A DNA stretch of 64,000 nt from Lachnospiraceae bacterium AC2031 (GTDB lineage: Bacteria; Bacillota; Clostridia; Lachnospirales; Lachnospiraceae). The DNA is taken from assembly GCA_000687975.1 (NCBI GenBank), contig JIAB01000001.1, forward strand, positions 3,014,001 to 3,078,000, in the 5' to 3' direction. The notes under the pieces were generated by a model. It made no database searches. It was not told the origin of the DNA and was given only the letters and a program-made list of their open reading frames with translations. This document shows, piece by piece, positions 8,837 through 17,690 of the stretch (positions are counted from its first letter, which is position 1; each line of letters opens with the position of its first letter). A program made the translations under genes and the position numbers.

Positions 8837-9979
8837 ATGATGAAACTTAGAAAAAGACAACTAGCGGGTGTAGTATGCCTTGCTATGATGATGGGCATGA
8901 CAGCCTGTGGAAAAACAGCTGATGATACATCTAGTCAGGAGGTTACAACAGAGGTAGTAACAGAGTCCGTTGAGGTGGAAAATGATGCTATGGATATTCA
9001 TTCAGAGGACAATGCGGAGTTTTATGCTATCAGGATCAAGGATGAATATTATGAGATCTATCAGGAAGGGGACTATGTAGGATTTAGAAATCTTTACCTT
9101 GATCAGCAGGGAACTTATCCACCACTTGAAGAGGGTAAGGTTGGAAAGGTTATCGCAGACGTTGATATATACAATGGCGGTGAAGGCGGCTACAGTAATG
9201 AGAAATTCATAAAGGAGATAAATGAATTCGAAGAGATAAGCTATTCAAAGTTTGTCAGTGCCTTCGATATATGTGACGCGTCAAATGCCATTTATAATTC
9301 TGAGCATCCTTTCCTTAAGTACCAGGAAATGGAAGATATATACATATTATTCCCAGATGGCCATAATGCAGTTGTTTATAAGAATGGCGAGCGCTTTATG
9401 GAGTACAATAATGAGAACTATACGAGTCAGGAATACCCTGTGGAGTTCTTTGAGTATTTAGAGGAAGTAAAGGAAGCTGAAAAGGCTACGGCTTCTGATG
9501 CTGAGGGAATGATGCTGGGAGATATTTCCGTGATAGAAGAGACGGAAGAAACTTCTGATTCATCTGAAACATCTGAGGATGGCCCACAGAATGCTTCGGG
9601 AATCGGACCTGGAAGCGGTTCTTCATCGGCTAAAAAATCAGATAAGATCGATTATGTAGAGGTCGATGGATATAAGCAGATCACTCAGGAAACAGCCCAG
9701 ACACTTATGGCTAATAATTCGGATTACATCATCCTGGATGTAAGAGAGGATACTGAGTATTATGATGGACATATACCAGGTGCTATCAATATTTCTAATA
9801 CTGGTATAGCTGATAAGGAGCTTTCTGAACTGCCAGATAAGGACCAGATGATACTTGTATATTGCAGGAGCGGTCGTAGAAGTAAGGATGCAGCAAGAAA
9901 GCTTGCGAAGATTGGATATACAAATGTTTACGAGTTTGGCGGTATCAATGACTGGACTGGTGACATTACTATGGAGTAG
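8837..9979 (+). CDS. Lipoprotein with C-terminal rhodanese domain
   Basis: A 380-residue secreted lipoprotein. The signal peptide 'RQLAGVVCLAMMMGMTAC' ends in a lipobox (MTAC), so it is anchored outside the membrane. The middle is acidic and ends in a Ser/Thr/Glu-rich linker (about residues 215-265). The C-terminal 100 residues form a rhodanese domain: 'YIILDVREDTEYYDGHIPGA' and the active-site loop 'VYCRSGRRSKDAA' with the catalytic Cys, then 'YTNVYEFGGINDWTG'. Rhodaneses transfer sulfane sulfur or bind persulfides. Two adjacent ATG codons (8837, 8840) could start it. Confidence 0.9.
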   Translation: MMKLRKRQLAGVVCLAMMMGMTACGKTADDTSSQEVTTEVVTESVEVENDAMDIHSEDNAEFYAIRIKDEYYEIYQEGDYVGFRNLYLDQQGTYPPLEEGKVGKVIADVDIYNGGEGGYSNEKFIKEINEFEEISYSKFVSAFDICDASNAIYNSEHPFLKYQEMEDIYILFPDGHNAVVYKNGERFMEYNNENYTSQEYPVEFFEYLEEVKEAEKATASDAEGMMLGDISVIEETEETSDSSETSEDGPQNASGIGPGSGSSSAKKSDKIDYVEVDGYKQITQETAQTLMANNSDYIILDVREDTEYYDGHIPGAINISNTGIADKELSELPDKDQMILVYCRSGRRSKDAARKLAKIGYTNVYEFGGINDWTGDITME

Positions 9980-10014
9980 TTTGTTTTATATAGTTTTGAT
10001 GTGTTTTGAGAATG

Positions 10015-10049
10015 AGTCACTTTCCCTAGTGGAGAGTGACTTATTTTTA
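10015..10049 (+). terminator. Intrinsic terminator after rhodanese lipoprotein
   Basis: An 11-bp stem (10015-10025 with 10031-10041, one mismatch) and a T-rich tail, ending transcription before the feo promoter. Confidence 0.75.
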
Positions 10050-10067
10050 TGGGATTCCATTTTATTA

Positions 10068-10096
10068 TTGACATATAATAATAATTAGTTTAATAT
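10068..10096 (+). promoter_or_regulatory. feoAB promoter
   Basis: TTGACA (10068-10073), exactly 17 nt, TAATAT (10091-10096). This is close to the housekeeping sigma-A consensus and lies 78 nt upstream of the feoAB start. Confidence 0.8.
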
Positions 10097-10102
10097 AACT
10101 AA
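10085..10102 (+). promoter_or_regulatory. Palindromic operator over the feoAB -10, DtxR-like
   Basis: An 18-bp inverted repeat TTAGTT-N6-AACTAA covering the -10 hexamer. It resembles the DtxR/IdeR iron box (TTAGgtTAgcctAAccTAA) with one half-site position shorter. Position and partner gene suggest iron-dependent repression; which regulator binds is inference. Confidence 0.6.
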
Positions 10103-10136
10103 CTGAAATTATTTTTATATATAGCATGTTTGATAT

Positions 10137-10151
10137 ATAAAATAATTATCA
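10137..10151 (+). promoter_or_regulatory. Possible Fur-type half palindrome upstream of feoAB
   Basis: Matches 11 of 14 defined positions of the 7-1-7 Fur box TGATAATnATTATCA; the right half is perfect and the left half is degenerate. It lies between the promoter and the ribosome binding site. In such AT-rich DNA, chance is possible. Confidence 0.35.
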
Positions 10152-10173
10152 CATCAGAGGAGTACAAATTAAT

Positions 10174-12564
10174 ATGACGTTAAGAGAACTGGCGATAGGC
10201 GAGACATGCGTTATTAACTCTGTCGGTGGAGAGGGAGCGCTGAGACAGCATTTCCTTGATATGGGTGTGATTCCTGGAGTGGAAGTTACACTTGTTAAGC
10301 TTGCACCAATGGGTGACCCGATGGAGCTTAGGATTCATGACTACGAGCTTACTCTGAGACTTGCTGATGCAGAGCAGATCGAAGTAGTGCCTGTTACTAA
10401 GGATAGTGAACATACGTCTGATAATAAAGACGAAGAGAATATAAAGAAGAGTACTGATAAGAATAAGGACCAGGATAAAGATAAGAAGAAGCATAAGCAC
10501 CATCCTGGACTTGGTGAGGGTGGTATTTACCATGACCACACTAAGGAGAAGAAACTTCCTCATGGAACCCTGCTTACTTTTGCGCTTGCAGGTAATCAGA
10601 ACAGTGGAAAGACTACGCTCTTTAATCAGCTTACTGGTTCTAACCAGCATGTTGGTAACTTCCCTGGAGTTACAGTGGATCGTAAGAGTGGAGGTATAAA
10701 GGGAAAAGATAATACTGAGGTGGTAGATCTGCCTGGTATTTATTCACTGTCACCTTATACAGATGAGGAGATCGTTTCCCGCCAGTACATTATCGGCGAG
10801 AAGCCGAAGGGCATCATTAATATAGTAGATGCCATGAATATAGAGAGAAACCTGTATCTTACTATGCAGCTTATTGAGTTGGACGTTCCTATGGTTCTTG
10901 CTCTCAACATGATGGATGAGGTAAGAGGCAACGGTGGCTCCATAAACATTAATGCTATGGAGGCTCTGCTGGGAATTCCTGTAGTACCTATATCAGCTGC
11001 TAAGAATGAAGGCGTAGACGAGCTTATAAGTCACGCTGTTCATGTTGCAAAGTATCAGGAGAGTCCTGGAAAGAAGGACTTCTGTGATGAGTCGGATCAT
11101 GGAGGAGCGGTACATAGATGCATACATGGTATCATGCATCTTATTGAGGATCATGCAAAGGCTGCTGATATTCCAGTTCGTTTTGCTGCTAATAAGGTTA
11201 TAGAAGGTGATAACCGTGTAATAGATGCTCTGAAGCTTTCTGATAATGAGAAGGAAATGGTAGAGCACATTATAGTTCAGATGGAAGAAGAGAGAGGTCT
11301 GGACAGATCTGCTGCTATTGCGGATATGAGATTCTCCTTTATTGATAAACTGGTTAAGGAGACAGTAGTAAAGCCAGCAGAGAGTAAGGAGAGGGAGCGG
11401 AGTGAAAAGATAGACAAGATACTTACGGGCAAGTTCACTGCGATTCCGAGCTTCGTACTCATAATGGGCGTGATTGCATTTCTCACCTTCAATAGTGTGG
11501 GAGCTTGGTTACAGGGACTTCTGGAGTCGGGAATTGATTTTGTGACGGATAAGCTGGATGCGGCGCTTACCGCCTGGAAGGTAAATGACGTCATCCATTC
11601 GCTGATAATCGATGGAATCTTTAGCGGTGTGGGAAGCGTGCTGAGCTTTCTGCCGATAATAATACTCTTGTTTTTCTTCCTGTCGCTTCTGGAGGATACG
11701 GGATACATGGCCAGAGTTGCATTCGTCATGGACAGGCCTCTTCGTAAACTGGGACTTTCGGGACGAAGCATAGTGCCAATGCTGATCGGATTTGGCTGTT
11801 CGGTGCCTGGTGTAATGTCCAGCCGTACCATGCCGTCGGAGCGTGATAGAAAGATGACTATCATGCTGATTCCTTTCATGAGCTGTACAGCCAAGTATCC
11901 TATATACGGATTTCTTGTGGCAGCATTCTTCCCTGGAAAGGGCGCACTTGTGATTATTTTGCTTTATCTGCTTGGTATTATTGTAGGTATAGTAACAGCG
12001 CTTGTATCAAAGCGTTTCGTATTTAGAGGTGAGGCAGTTCCTTTCGTTATGGAGCTTCCAAACTACCGTATGCCAGGAGCTAAGAATGTTGCGCAACTGA
12101 TGTGGGAGAAAGCAAAGGACTTTCTTGTAAAGGCTTTCACCATAATCTTTGTGGCAACTATAGTTATCTGGTTCCTGCAGACATTTAATCTGCATCTTGG
12201 ACTTGCATCTGATCCGGCTGAGAGTATTCTGGCAAAGGTGGCAGGTCTTATTGCTCCAATCTTTGCACCACTTGGTTTCGGAGATTGGCGTGTTGTAACA
12301 GCACTTATCACAGGCTTTATGGCAAAGGAGAGTGTAGTATCAACTCTTACTATTCTGACAGAGGGTAATATTGCAGGACTCATCGGAACTGCTGCGGCAG
12401 CATCCCTCCTGGTATTCTGCCTGCTCTATACACCATGTGTTGCAGCTATCGCTTCAGTAAAGCGTGAGCTTGGCCGTAAGTGGGCTCTTGTCATGGTAGT
12501 GCTTCAGTGCAGTGTTGCATGGATCGTATCATTTATCGTATATATGATTGCTTCATTTTTATGA
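10174..12564 (+). CDS. feoB: FeoA-FeoB fusion ferrous iron transporter
   Basis: A 796-residue fusion. Residues 1-75 are a FeoA SH3-like domain ('MTLRELAIGETCVINSVGG', 'LDMGVIPGVEV'). A charged Lys/Asp- and His-rich linker (about 78-130, containing KKHKHHP and YHDH) joins it to FeoB: G1 'GNQNSGKTT' (about 140-148), G3 'VVDLPGIYSLSPYT', G4 'LNMMDE', then a helical GDI region and the membrane permease with 'GFGCSVPGVMSSRT', 'MSCTAKYPIYG' and 'TPCVAAIAS', the conserved Cys-containing gate motifs. It imports Fe2+ under anaerobic, iron-poor conditions. FeoA is normally a separate protein. A good ribosome binding site (agagga) precedes the ATG. Confidence 0.95.
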   Translation: MTLRELAIGETCVINSVGGEGALRQHFLDMGVIPGVEVTLVKLAPMGDPMELRIHDYELTLRLADAEQIEVVPVTKDSEHTSDNKDEENIKKSTDKNKDQDKDKKKHKHHPGLGEGGIYHDHTKEKKLPHGTLLTFALAGNQNSGKTTLFNQLTGSNQHVGNFPGVTVDRKSGGIKGKDNTEVVDLPGIYSLSPYTDEEIVSRQYIIGEKPKGIINIVDAMNIERNLYLTMQLIELDVPMVLALNMMDEVRGNGGSININAMEALLGIPVVPISAAKNEGVDELISHAVHVAKYQESPGKKDFCDESDHGGAVHRCIHGIMHLIEDHAKAADIPVRFAANKVIEGDNRVIDALKLSDNEKEMVEHIIVQMEEERGLDRSAAIADMRFSFIDKLVKETVVKPAESKERERSEKIDKILTGKFTAIPSFVLIMGVIAFLTFNSVGAWLQGLLESGIDFVTDKLDAALTAWKVNDVIHSLIIDGIFSGVGSVLSFLPIIILLFFFLSLLEDTGYMARVAFVMDRPLRKLGLSGRSIVPMLIGFGCSVPGVMSSRTMPSERDRKMTIMLIPFMSCTAKYPIYGFLVAAFFPGKGALVIILLYLLGIIVGIVTALVSKRFVFRGEAVPFVMELPNYRMPGAKNVAQLMWEKAKDFLVKAFTIIFVATIVIWFLQTFNLHLGLASDPAESILAKVAGLIAPIFAPLGFGDWRVVTALITGFMAKESVVSTLTILTEGNIAGLIGTAAAASLLVFCLLYTPCVAAIASVKRELGRKWALVMVVLQCSVAWIVSFIVYMIASFL

Positions 12565-12577
12565 TAAAAGAGTTTTG

Positions 12578-12626
12578 GTGCAAGTGGGGACAGACCTTGG
12601 TGCAGTGGGGTCCGTCCCCACTGCAC
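12578..12626 (+). repeat. 49-nt REP-like element, copy 1 (full form)
   Basis: The left part contains the invariant TGGGGACAGACCTTGGTGCA; the right part is a hairpin with 11-bp arms GTGCAGTGGGG/CCCCACTGCAC and loop TCCGT, followed by a T run. It sits 14 nt after feoAB and probably terminates it. Confidence 0.85.
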
Positions 12627-12722
12627 TTTTTTGTGTTAGAATGAAACAGTTTGAGGGGTGGGGGACACTGTAATTATGTAGTTTGGTTTTAGTAAAATAT
12701 AGTGTTTTTCGGGGGAATTAAC

Positions 12723-13646
12723 ATGAAAAAGATACTACTTATATTTGTGCCATTTTTGCTGCTGGCATGTATTGCTTTCGTTCTACATAATGGGTATTTT
12801 GAGAAGGGAGTTGCTATAGACGATGATACTTTTCCAGATGCTAAATTCAGGGAACATGTAGCAAAGCATTATGACACCAATGGAAATGGTTACTTGGGTG
12901 AGTTTGAGCGTGAGAAGGTTACAAGTATTAGCATGGAGTCTTGCTTTAATGTTCAGGGGATTGAGACATTTCCCAATATAGTAAGACTTGATTTATCCTA
13001 TGTGGATGATGTGAGTGCGGTGGAACAGCTCTCAAAGCTGAGCGAGCTTAAGCTAACTGATTGTTCAAGTGTAAATCTTGATTTTAGCAAGCTTACTGGT
13101 TTAAAGACTGTCAATATCAAGAACTGTGTTATAGAAAATGAAATCAACATGACAGGGCTTGAGTATCTGGAGAAGATTGAGCTTGTTGATTCAAAGTTTG
13201 ATAAGATGGCAGTTGAGGATTGCCCTGCTTTTCAACGTATGACAAGCCATAGCTCATCTGCTGTTAATGATATGAGCTTTGTGAATCTTCCGAAGTTTAA
13301 TTATTTTTCTAGTAATAAGGATGAAAAATTAGAAGGATTACATTTTATTGATTGTCCAAAACTATTAGAGATTAATGTCGGTTCAGCGCCTGAATTAAGC
13401 GAAATGGAGCTTAAAGGATGTGCGGTTCTTGAAAACCTTGATCTTCCAAAGTGCAAGATTACAGAAGTTGATTTAAGAGAATGTCCGCGACTTGTTGAAG
13501 CTGTGAATGATGAGAGAACCTTCACAGAAGAGAGTAAGATTCTAAAAGATAAGGATACAGGCAGAATGAAATTTCATTTTGATACAAAAGATTTTTACTA
13601 CCAGTCCATCTATTATTTTGGTGATGTAAACTTTATAACAAAATAA
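12723..13646 (+). CDS. Secreted leucine-rich-repeat protein with EF-hand-like motif
   Basis: 307 residues from the ATG at 12723, chosen because GGGGG lies 7 nt upstream; a longer frame from 12702 lacks this. The N-terminus 'MKKILLIFVPFLLLAC' looks like a signal peptide with a possible lipobox (LLAC). Next comes 'FPDAKFREHVAKHYDTNGNG', an EF-hand/dockerin-like calcium loop commonly found at the start of Lachnospiraceae LRR proteins, then irregular leucine-rich repeats of about 22 residues through the C-terminus. It is probably a cell-surface protein involved in binding; the ligand is unknown. Flanked by REP-like copies 1 and 2. Confidence 0.72.
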   Translation: MKKILLIFVPFLLLACIAFVLHNGYFEKGVAIDDDTFPDAKFREHVAKHYDTNGNGYLGEFEREKVTSISMESCFNVQGIETFPNIVRLDLSYVDDVSAVEQLSKLSELKLTDCSSVNLDFSKLTGLKTVNIKNCVIENEINMTGLEYLEKIELVDSKFDKMAVEDCPAFQRMTSHSSSAVNDMSFVNLPKFNYFSSNKDEKLEGLHFIDCPKLLEINVGSAPELSEMELKGCAVLENLDLPKCKITEVDLRECPRLVEAVNDERTFTEESKILKDKDTGRMKFHFDTKDFYYQSIYYFGDVNFITK

Positions 13647-13683
13647 AAGTGCGTTTACTCTTGATTATATGTTAAAATAAAAA

Positions 13684-13732
13684 GTGCAACTGGGGACAGA
13701 CCTTGGTGCAATGGGGGCCGTCCCCATTGCAC
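13684..13732 (+). repeat. 49-nt REP-like element, copy 2 (full form)
   Basis: Left part identical to the other full copies; hairpin arms GTGCAATGGGG/CCCCATTGCAC with loop GCCGT. Both arms carry matching changes relative to copy 1, so the stem is preserved. It ends 23 nt before the start codon of the next gene. Confidence 0.85.
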
Positions 13733-13755
13733 TTTCTGTGTTTTGGGAGGTATTT

Positions 13756-15282
13756 ATGAGAAGGTTAAAAGGTGTATTAAAGGGTGGACTAGCCTTAAGT
13801 CTTTCTATGATGCTCATGTTATCTTGCACTTCATGCGGTAAGGAGCAACAAGTTATAGATGATTATGGCGTACAGACTGATGAGGCTACTGATGAAGCAG
13901 ATGATGCGTCAGGGACTGATACTGAGCCAGAATCTGAAGATCGAGATAATGCGGGACGCAGTTTGACTGAAATATTTGGTGAGAATATTTCTGCTACTGA
14001 TGGATTTAATATGGGTCAGGTTACTGTGGAATATTCCCTTGATTATAAGGTTCCTGAAGTTGAAAAGATTAATGTATATGAAGGTAAGTTCATTGAAGAT
14101 AATTCGGAGATAGAGAAACAGATTGTAAGTAGTTTCTTTGGCGGTACAGAGAAGAATCTAGATGAGATTAAATATGTAAATGAAACAGATTATATACTTC
14201 TTTTATATAAATACAGAAGTATATTAAATGCAGCATCTTCAGGTGGTTTGGATGGTGCGTCTAGTGATGGGATATCCTTGAACATTATAGATTCTTCGTT
14301 TGAAGAGGTTTATACCTGGGGGGATGAGTCGTCCTATTATATCCATATGTATGAAGGTGAATATAATGGAACCAGATATGGAATGATATATTCTTATGAT
14401 AAAACTAGCTTAAAAAGAAACATATATATCTGTCCAATAAGTATAGCTGAATATTTTCCTGATCAAGATGTGAAAACAATGTTTGTTGTAGATCAGAATT
14501 CTGATTATGGAACGAGTAATGTATGTACAATGTCTGGATCAGATGTAGAGGCTGAAGCAGGTGATGTTGTAGAAAAACTTGGCCTCGGTGAAGAAGATGT
14601 TAAGATATCATTTGATCCGAGTATGGCACCTCCTGATGAGGATGTTTTTGGGGCAAACTATGAAACTGAAGCTTATAACGAGATGCCTAAACTTATCTTT
14701 TCAGATTCGGATATTATATTTACGGTTGGAAAGCTTAATATTACAAATCCTTCGGGACGTACATATGCTTATAAGATATTAAAAGAACAGCCTTTTGAAC
14801 AGCAGATGGGAGATGACCAGTCGGAGGATGCGAATTTAACAGAAAATGGATATGCAGTATATTTTTGTTCGAAGCCTTTTTCTGAGAATGTAAAGCCTGA
14901 GGAGCCATCCACATTCAATAGAGGTAGTGTTTTATTCACTGATAAAGGGCTCTTTTCAGCTGATATTTCAGTGATAACGGAAATGGAAGATGTGGTTGAA
15001 GGTGTTTCACTTCTTTCGTTTGATGAGGTAAAAGATCATTTTAAAGAGGCATTAAATAATGATTCGGATATTTCTCATAAATCTGCAGGCAGTCTGGAGG
15101 TTATGAGTGTAAGCTTTACTTATGTTCTGATCCAGGACGAGGAAACAGGTAAAGCAGAGTATGTTCCTGCCTGGTATTTTATAACAAAGGATAATAAGCT
15201 TAAGGACGGAGATCAGAATGTTACTTATTCTCATGTAATCAGCGCTATTGATGGTTCCGATTTAAAGGATATGATTAGATAA
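13756..15282 (+). CDS. Large secreted lipoprotein of unknown function
   Basis: 508 residues from the ATG at 13756, which has GGGAGG 6 nt upstream; a longer frame from 13684 would be translated out of the repeat and is rejected. Signal peptide 'GGLALSLSMMLMLSCTSC' ends in a lipobox (CTSC). After a Thr/Asp/Glu-rich linker (about 30-75) the rest is a soluble domain with no recognisable catalytic motif, ending in a region rich in beta strands ('AEYVPAWYFITKDNKL') that resembles PepSY/DUF6034-like lipoproteins. It is an extracellular membrane-anchored protein of unknown role. Confidence 0.75.
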   Translation: MRRLKGVLKGGLALSLSMMLMLSCTSCGKEQQVIDDYGVQTDEATDEADDASGTDTEPESEDRDNAGRSLTEIFGENISATDGFNMGQVTVEYSLDYKVPEVEKINVYEGKFIEDNSEIEKQIVSSFFGGTEKNLDEIKYVNETDYILLLYKYRSILNAASSGGLDGASSDGISLNIIDSSFEEVYTWGDESSYYIHMYEGEYNGTRYGMIYSYDKTSLKRNIYICPISIAEYFPDQDVKTMFVVDQNSDYGTSNVCTMSGSDVEAEAGDVVEKLGLGEEDVKISFDPSMAPPDEDVFGANYETEAYNEMPKLIFSDSDIIFTVGKLNITNPSGRTYAYKILKEQPFEQQMGDDQSEDANLTENGYAVYFCSKPFSENVKPEEPSTFNRGSVLFTDKGLFSADISVITEMEDVVEGVSLLSFDEVKDHFKEALNNDSDISHKSAGSLEVMSVSFTYVLIQDEETGKAEYVPAWYFITKDNKLKDGDQNVTYSHVISAIDGSDLKDMIR

Positions 15283-15313
15283 CTTGGTGCAGTGGGGTCC
15301 GTCCCCACTGCAC
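15283..15313 (+). repeat. REP-like element, copy 3 (truncated, hairpin half)
   Basis: Only CTTG plus the hairpin GTGCAGTGGGG-TCCGT-CCCCACTGCAC remain; the constant left part is missing. It abuts the lipoprotein stop codon and ends 13 nt before the next ATG. Confidence 0.75.
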
Positions 15314-15326
15314 TTTTGAGGGGACA

Positions 15327-15878
15327 ATGATGGAAGAGAGGAAGTTGAAAAAGTGGGATTGGTTCCGTGATCACATGGAATACTTTCTGGTATATTGCCT
15401 GATAGGCTGGATTTATGAATCTATCTGGTGCTGCTGGATATATCATAAACTTGGATTTATAAATCGTGGCTTTCTTTTTGGACCGTGGATTCCAATATAT
15501 GGAATAGGCTTTTTCATTATATATGGGCTTTTTAAGCTGATAAGAGTTAAGAATCCTATACTTGTTTTTGTGGTCGGTACTGCAATTGCTACTGGTATTG
15601 AACTCCTGGCTAGTTATATAATCGAGGCTGTGATGCACAGAAAGCTGTGGGATTACACAGGCTACTTCATGAACTTTCAGGGGAGAATAGCATTTGAAGC
15701 CAGCATGATGTTTGGTATAATGATCTTTGCGGCTATATGTCTGATTCATCCTGCGATAAAAAAACTGCAGGAAAAGATTCGTGACAGCAAGGTTCATAAC
15801 GTGATATTTATTATCATATCATCGCTGTTCTTTATTGATCTTGTGGCAAGAATCTGGCTGGGGAGCAATATGAAATGA
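15327..15878 (+). CDS. CmpB-like integral membrane protein (putative ABC-transporter type IV family)
   Basis: A 183-residue membrane protein with about four to five hydrophobic helices. It carries family marks 'LIGWIYESIWC', 'NRGFLFGPWIPIYG' and 'GIELLASYIIEAVM', 'WDYTGYFMNFQGRIAFEAS', which match the Pfam ABC_trans_CmpB family found widely in Firmicutes. The real function is unknown despite the name. The start has GAGGGG 4-9 nt upstream (15318-15323). The stop overlaps the next ATG by 4 nt (ATGA), so the two genes are coupled. Confidence 0.82.
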   Translation: MMEERKLKKWDWFRDHMEYFLVYCLIGWIYESIWCCWIYHKLGFINRGFLFGPWIPIYGIGFFIIYGLFKLIRVKNPILVFVVGTAIATGIELLASYIIEAVMHRKLWDYTGYFMNFQGRIAFEASMMFGIMIFAAICLIHPAIKKLQEKIRDSKVHNVIFIIISSLFFIDLVARIWLGSNMK

Positions 15879-16411
15879 GTAGAAGAATAAATTTTTTTGC
15901 AACTGAAAAGGATATGGTGAGTCTGCTTAAAGAAGTAGAGGAAACGATACCATTTGATGTTAAATATATTCTTTCTTATGATACAAGTATTGTCACTGAA
16001 AAGGTGCTTGAGTATAAAAATGTTGAGCAGATTCCGAATCTTGGCAGGCTGACAAAACACCATAGTGAGAAGAGTTTTTTGATCACGCGTAGTGACATGA
16101 AGCCGAAAGTTAAGAAAACCCCTATCGGAGTGAAGGTGATCCAAGGGGAGAATCCGGAATCCGTTGGTTTTGATCCAAGTGGATTTAGCGAAGATGGAAG
16201 CTGCGTTATACATGGCATCTTTTCGACGATGGAGGAAGTGGGTTTATCAAAGGAGCTTTTTAATGCGATACGAAGGCTCATGAATAAACATTTTACCAAA
16301 GTGCGAGGCTGGTATTTTGGTGATGAGGTAAAGTCCCTTTGTGGGCAGGTGAGATATATCTGCATTGAGGTGAATGAGCCTGAGGAATACGACTTTCATC
16401 CTGAGTTTTAG
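15875..16411 (+). CDS. Conserved hypothetical protein, 178 residues
   Basis: A soluble protein with no signal peptide or membrane helix and no motif I recognise. It contains a 'FDPSGFSEDGSCVIHGIFS' segment and a C-terminal 'VRGWYFGDEVKSLCGQVRYI'. It is translationally coupled to the upstream CmpB-like membrane protein through a 4-nt overlap. No function is proposed. Confidence 0.7.
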   Translation: MSRRINFFATEKDMVSLLKEVEETIPFDVKYILSYDTSIVTEKVLEYKNVEQIPNLGRLTKHHSEKSFLITRSDMKPKVKKTPIGVKVIQGENPESVGFDPSGFSEDGSCVIHGIFSTMEEVGLSKELFNAIRRLMNKHFTKVRGWYFGDEVKSLCGQVRYICIEVNEPEEYDFHPEF

Positions 16412-16451
16412 ATAAGATTTAGAGAGGAATGACTACTTAGTTTTAACTGAT

Positions 16452-17141
16452 ATGAAGATAAAGAAAATACTGACAAAGCTGATAGTGATAGGCCTTATCA
16501 TATGCTTTGTCGCTGGCGCTATGGTTTTAGGTTTAAATTTTTACATTATAAAATCTGTAAAAAGAAATGTTATATCTGTTGATGATACTGCATCTCTTGA
16601 AGATGTGGACTGTATTATGGTTTTAGGCTGCGGAGTTTATGCGGACGGAACTTTAAGTCCTATGCTGAACGATAGACTCAGTCTTGCAGCTGATGTGTAT
16701 GGAAAGGGAGCTTCTGAGAAGCTACTTATGTCTGGTGATCATGGCACTGAATACTACAATGAGGTTAGTGCTATGAAAAACTACATGACTTCTAACGGTA
16801 TTGCTTCTTCATCCGATATATTTATGGACCATGCAGGATTTTCAACTTATGAAAGTATCTACCGGGCTAAAGAAATCTTTGGTGCTAAGAAGATAGTGAT
16901 CGTTACCAATACATATCATCTATATCGTGCGCTGTATATTGCAAAATGTTTTGGGCTGGATGCATATGGTGTTGGTGTTGATGATACCTATACAGGAAGA
17001 GAGTATAGAGAGGTTCGTGAGATCCTAGCAAGAGATAAGGACTTTGCAAAATGTATTGTAAAACCTGAGCCTACATTTCTTGGTGAATCCATAGATCTTA
17101 AAGGCGATGGAAATGTAACAGAAGATAAAAGTACAGATTAA
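16452..17141 (+). CDS. YdcF/SanA-like DUF218 membrane-anchored protein
   Basis: 229 residues with one N-terminal transmembrane helix (about 8-28) followed by a DUF218 domain: 'CIMVLGCGVYADGTLSPML', 'ASEKLLMSGDHG', 'MDHAGFSTYESIYRAKEIF', 'IVIVTNTYHLYRALYIAK' and the terminal 'PTFLGESIDLKGDG'. The SanA/YdcF family is linked to cell-envelope integrity (vancomycin sensitivity in enterics); biochemical activity is unsettled. The ribosome binding site is weak (GAGAGGAA lies 20-odd nt upstream), so a slightly different start is possible. Confidence 0.85.
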   Translation: MKIKKILTKLIVIGLIICFVAGAMVLGLNFYIIKSVKRNVISVDDTASLEDVDCIMVLGCGVYADGTLSPMLNDRLSLAADVYGKGASEKLLMSGDHGTEYYNEVSAMKNYMTSNGIASSSDIFMDHAGFSTYESIYRAKEIFGAKKIVIVTNTYHLYRALYIAKCFGLDAYGVGVDDTYTGREYREVREILARDKDFAKCIVKPEPTFLGESIDLKGDGNVTEDKSTD

Positions 17142-17174
17142 CAGAAGATAAAAGTAAGTATTAACGGGGAAAAA

Positions 17175-17639
17175 ATGAATAATAATGAACTTGAGAGGAT
17201 TGCATGGAGGGATGCAAACCAGTTTGATATTGAAAGACTGGACTTTGTTATAAGGAAGAACAACTTTACAAATATAGCACTGATCTGTGCTAGTGTATTT
17301 TCGTTGTTAGTAACTGGCGGATTAGTTGTATTACAGCTGAAAAACAGTATAAATACTTGGCCTATATCTGTTGTGGTAATATTAATTGCGATAGGTTGTT
17401 TGATCTTTTTTATAAGACGTATGCATTTTAAGCCTACGTTTAAGGTTGCTGATGTTACAGTTGAGAAGATAGAGCGTACAGAAAGTTCAGAAATGCCTAA
17501 CATGTATACAGCTGTAGTATCTCAGGGAGATATCACATTACGAAATATAAATATTTACTGTCAAACTCATCCAGAAGAAAATTCAAAAGTCCTGTTATTC
17601 ATTATGGACAGTGACACTTGGTCAGTTGGAATCGCATAA
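17175..17639 (+). CDS. Small membrane protein of unknown function
   Basis: 154 residues with two transmembrane helices (about 34-56 and 63-80) and a C-terminal beta-rich domain ('KVADVTVEKIERTESSEM', 'LLFIMDSDTWSVGI'). The topology, two helices then a soluble domain, resembles DUF3592-like proteins but the match is weak. It has GGGG 6 nt upstream of the ATG. The stop is immediately followed by REP-like copy 4. Confidence 0.65.
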   Translation: MNNNELERIAWRDANQFDIERLDFVIRKNNFTNIALICASVFSLLVTGGLVVLQLKNSINTWPISVVVILIAIGCLIFFIRRMHFKPTFKVADVTVEKIERTESSEMPNMYTAVVSQGDITLRNINIYCQTHPEENSKVLLFIMDSDTWSVGIA

Positions 17640-17641
17640 TG

Positions 17642-17690
17642 GTGCAGCTGGGGACAGACCTTGGTGCAACGGGGTCCGTCCCCACTGCAC
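17642..17690 (+). repeat. 49-nt REP-like element, copy 4, left of the RAYT gene
   Basis: Full form with the invariant left part and hairpin arms GTGCAACGGGG/CCCCACTGCAC (two central mismatches), loop TCCGT, then TTTTTT. It lies 104 nt upstream of the transposase start, in the same orientation as copy 5 downstream. Confidence 0.88.

Noticed and set aside
12650-12672. GGGTGGGGGACACTG as a further REP-like copy
   Set aside because: Shares only GGGGACA with the family and lacks the hairpin.
13684-13755. Longer N-termini reading out of the repeats (also at 18535 and 26526)
   Set aside because: The repeats happen to be open in one frame; proper ribosome binding sites and signal peptides mark starts at 13756, 18610 and 26676.
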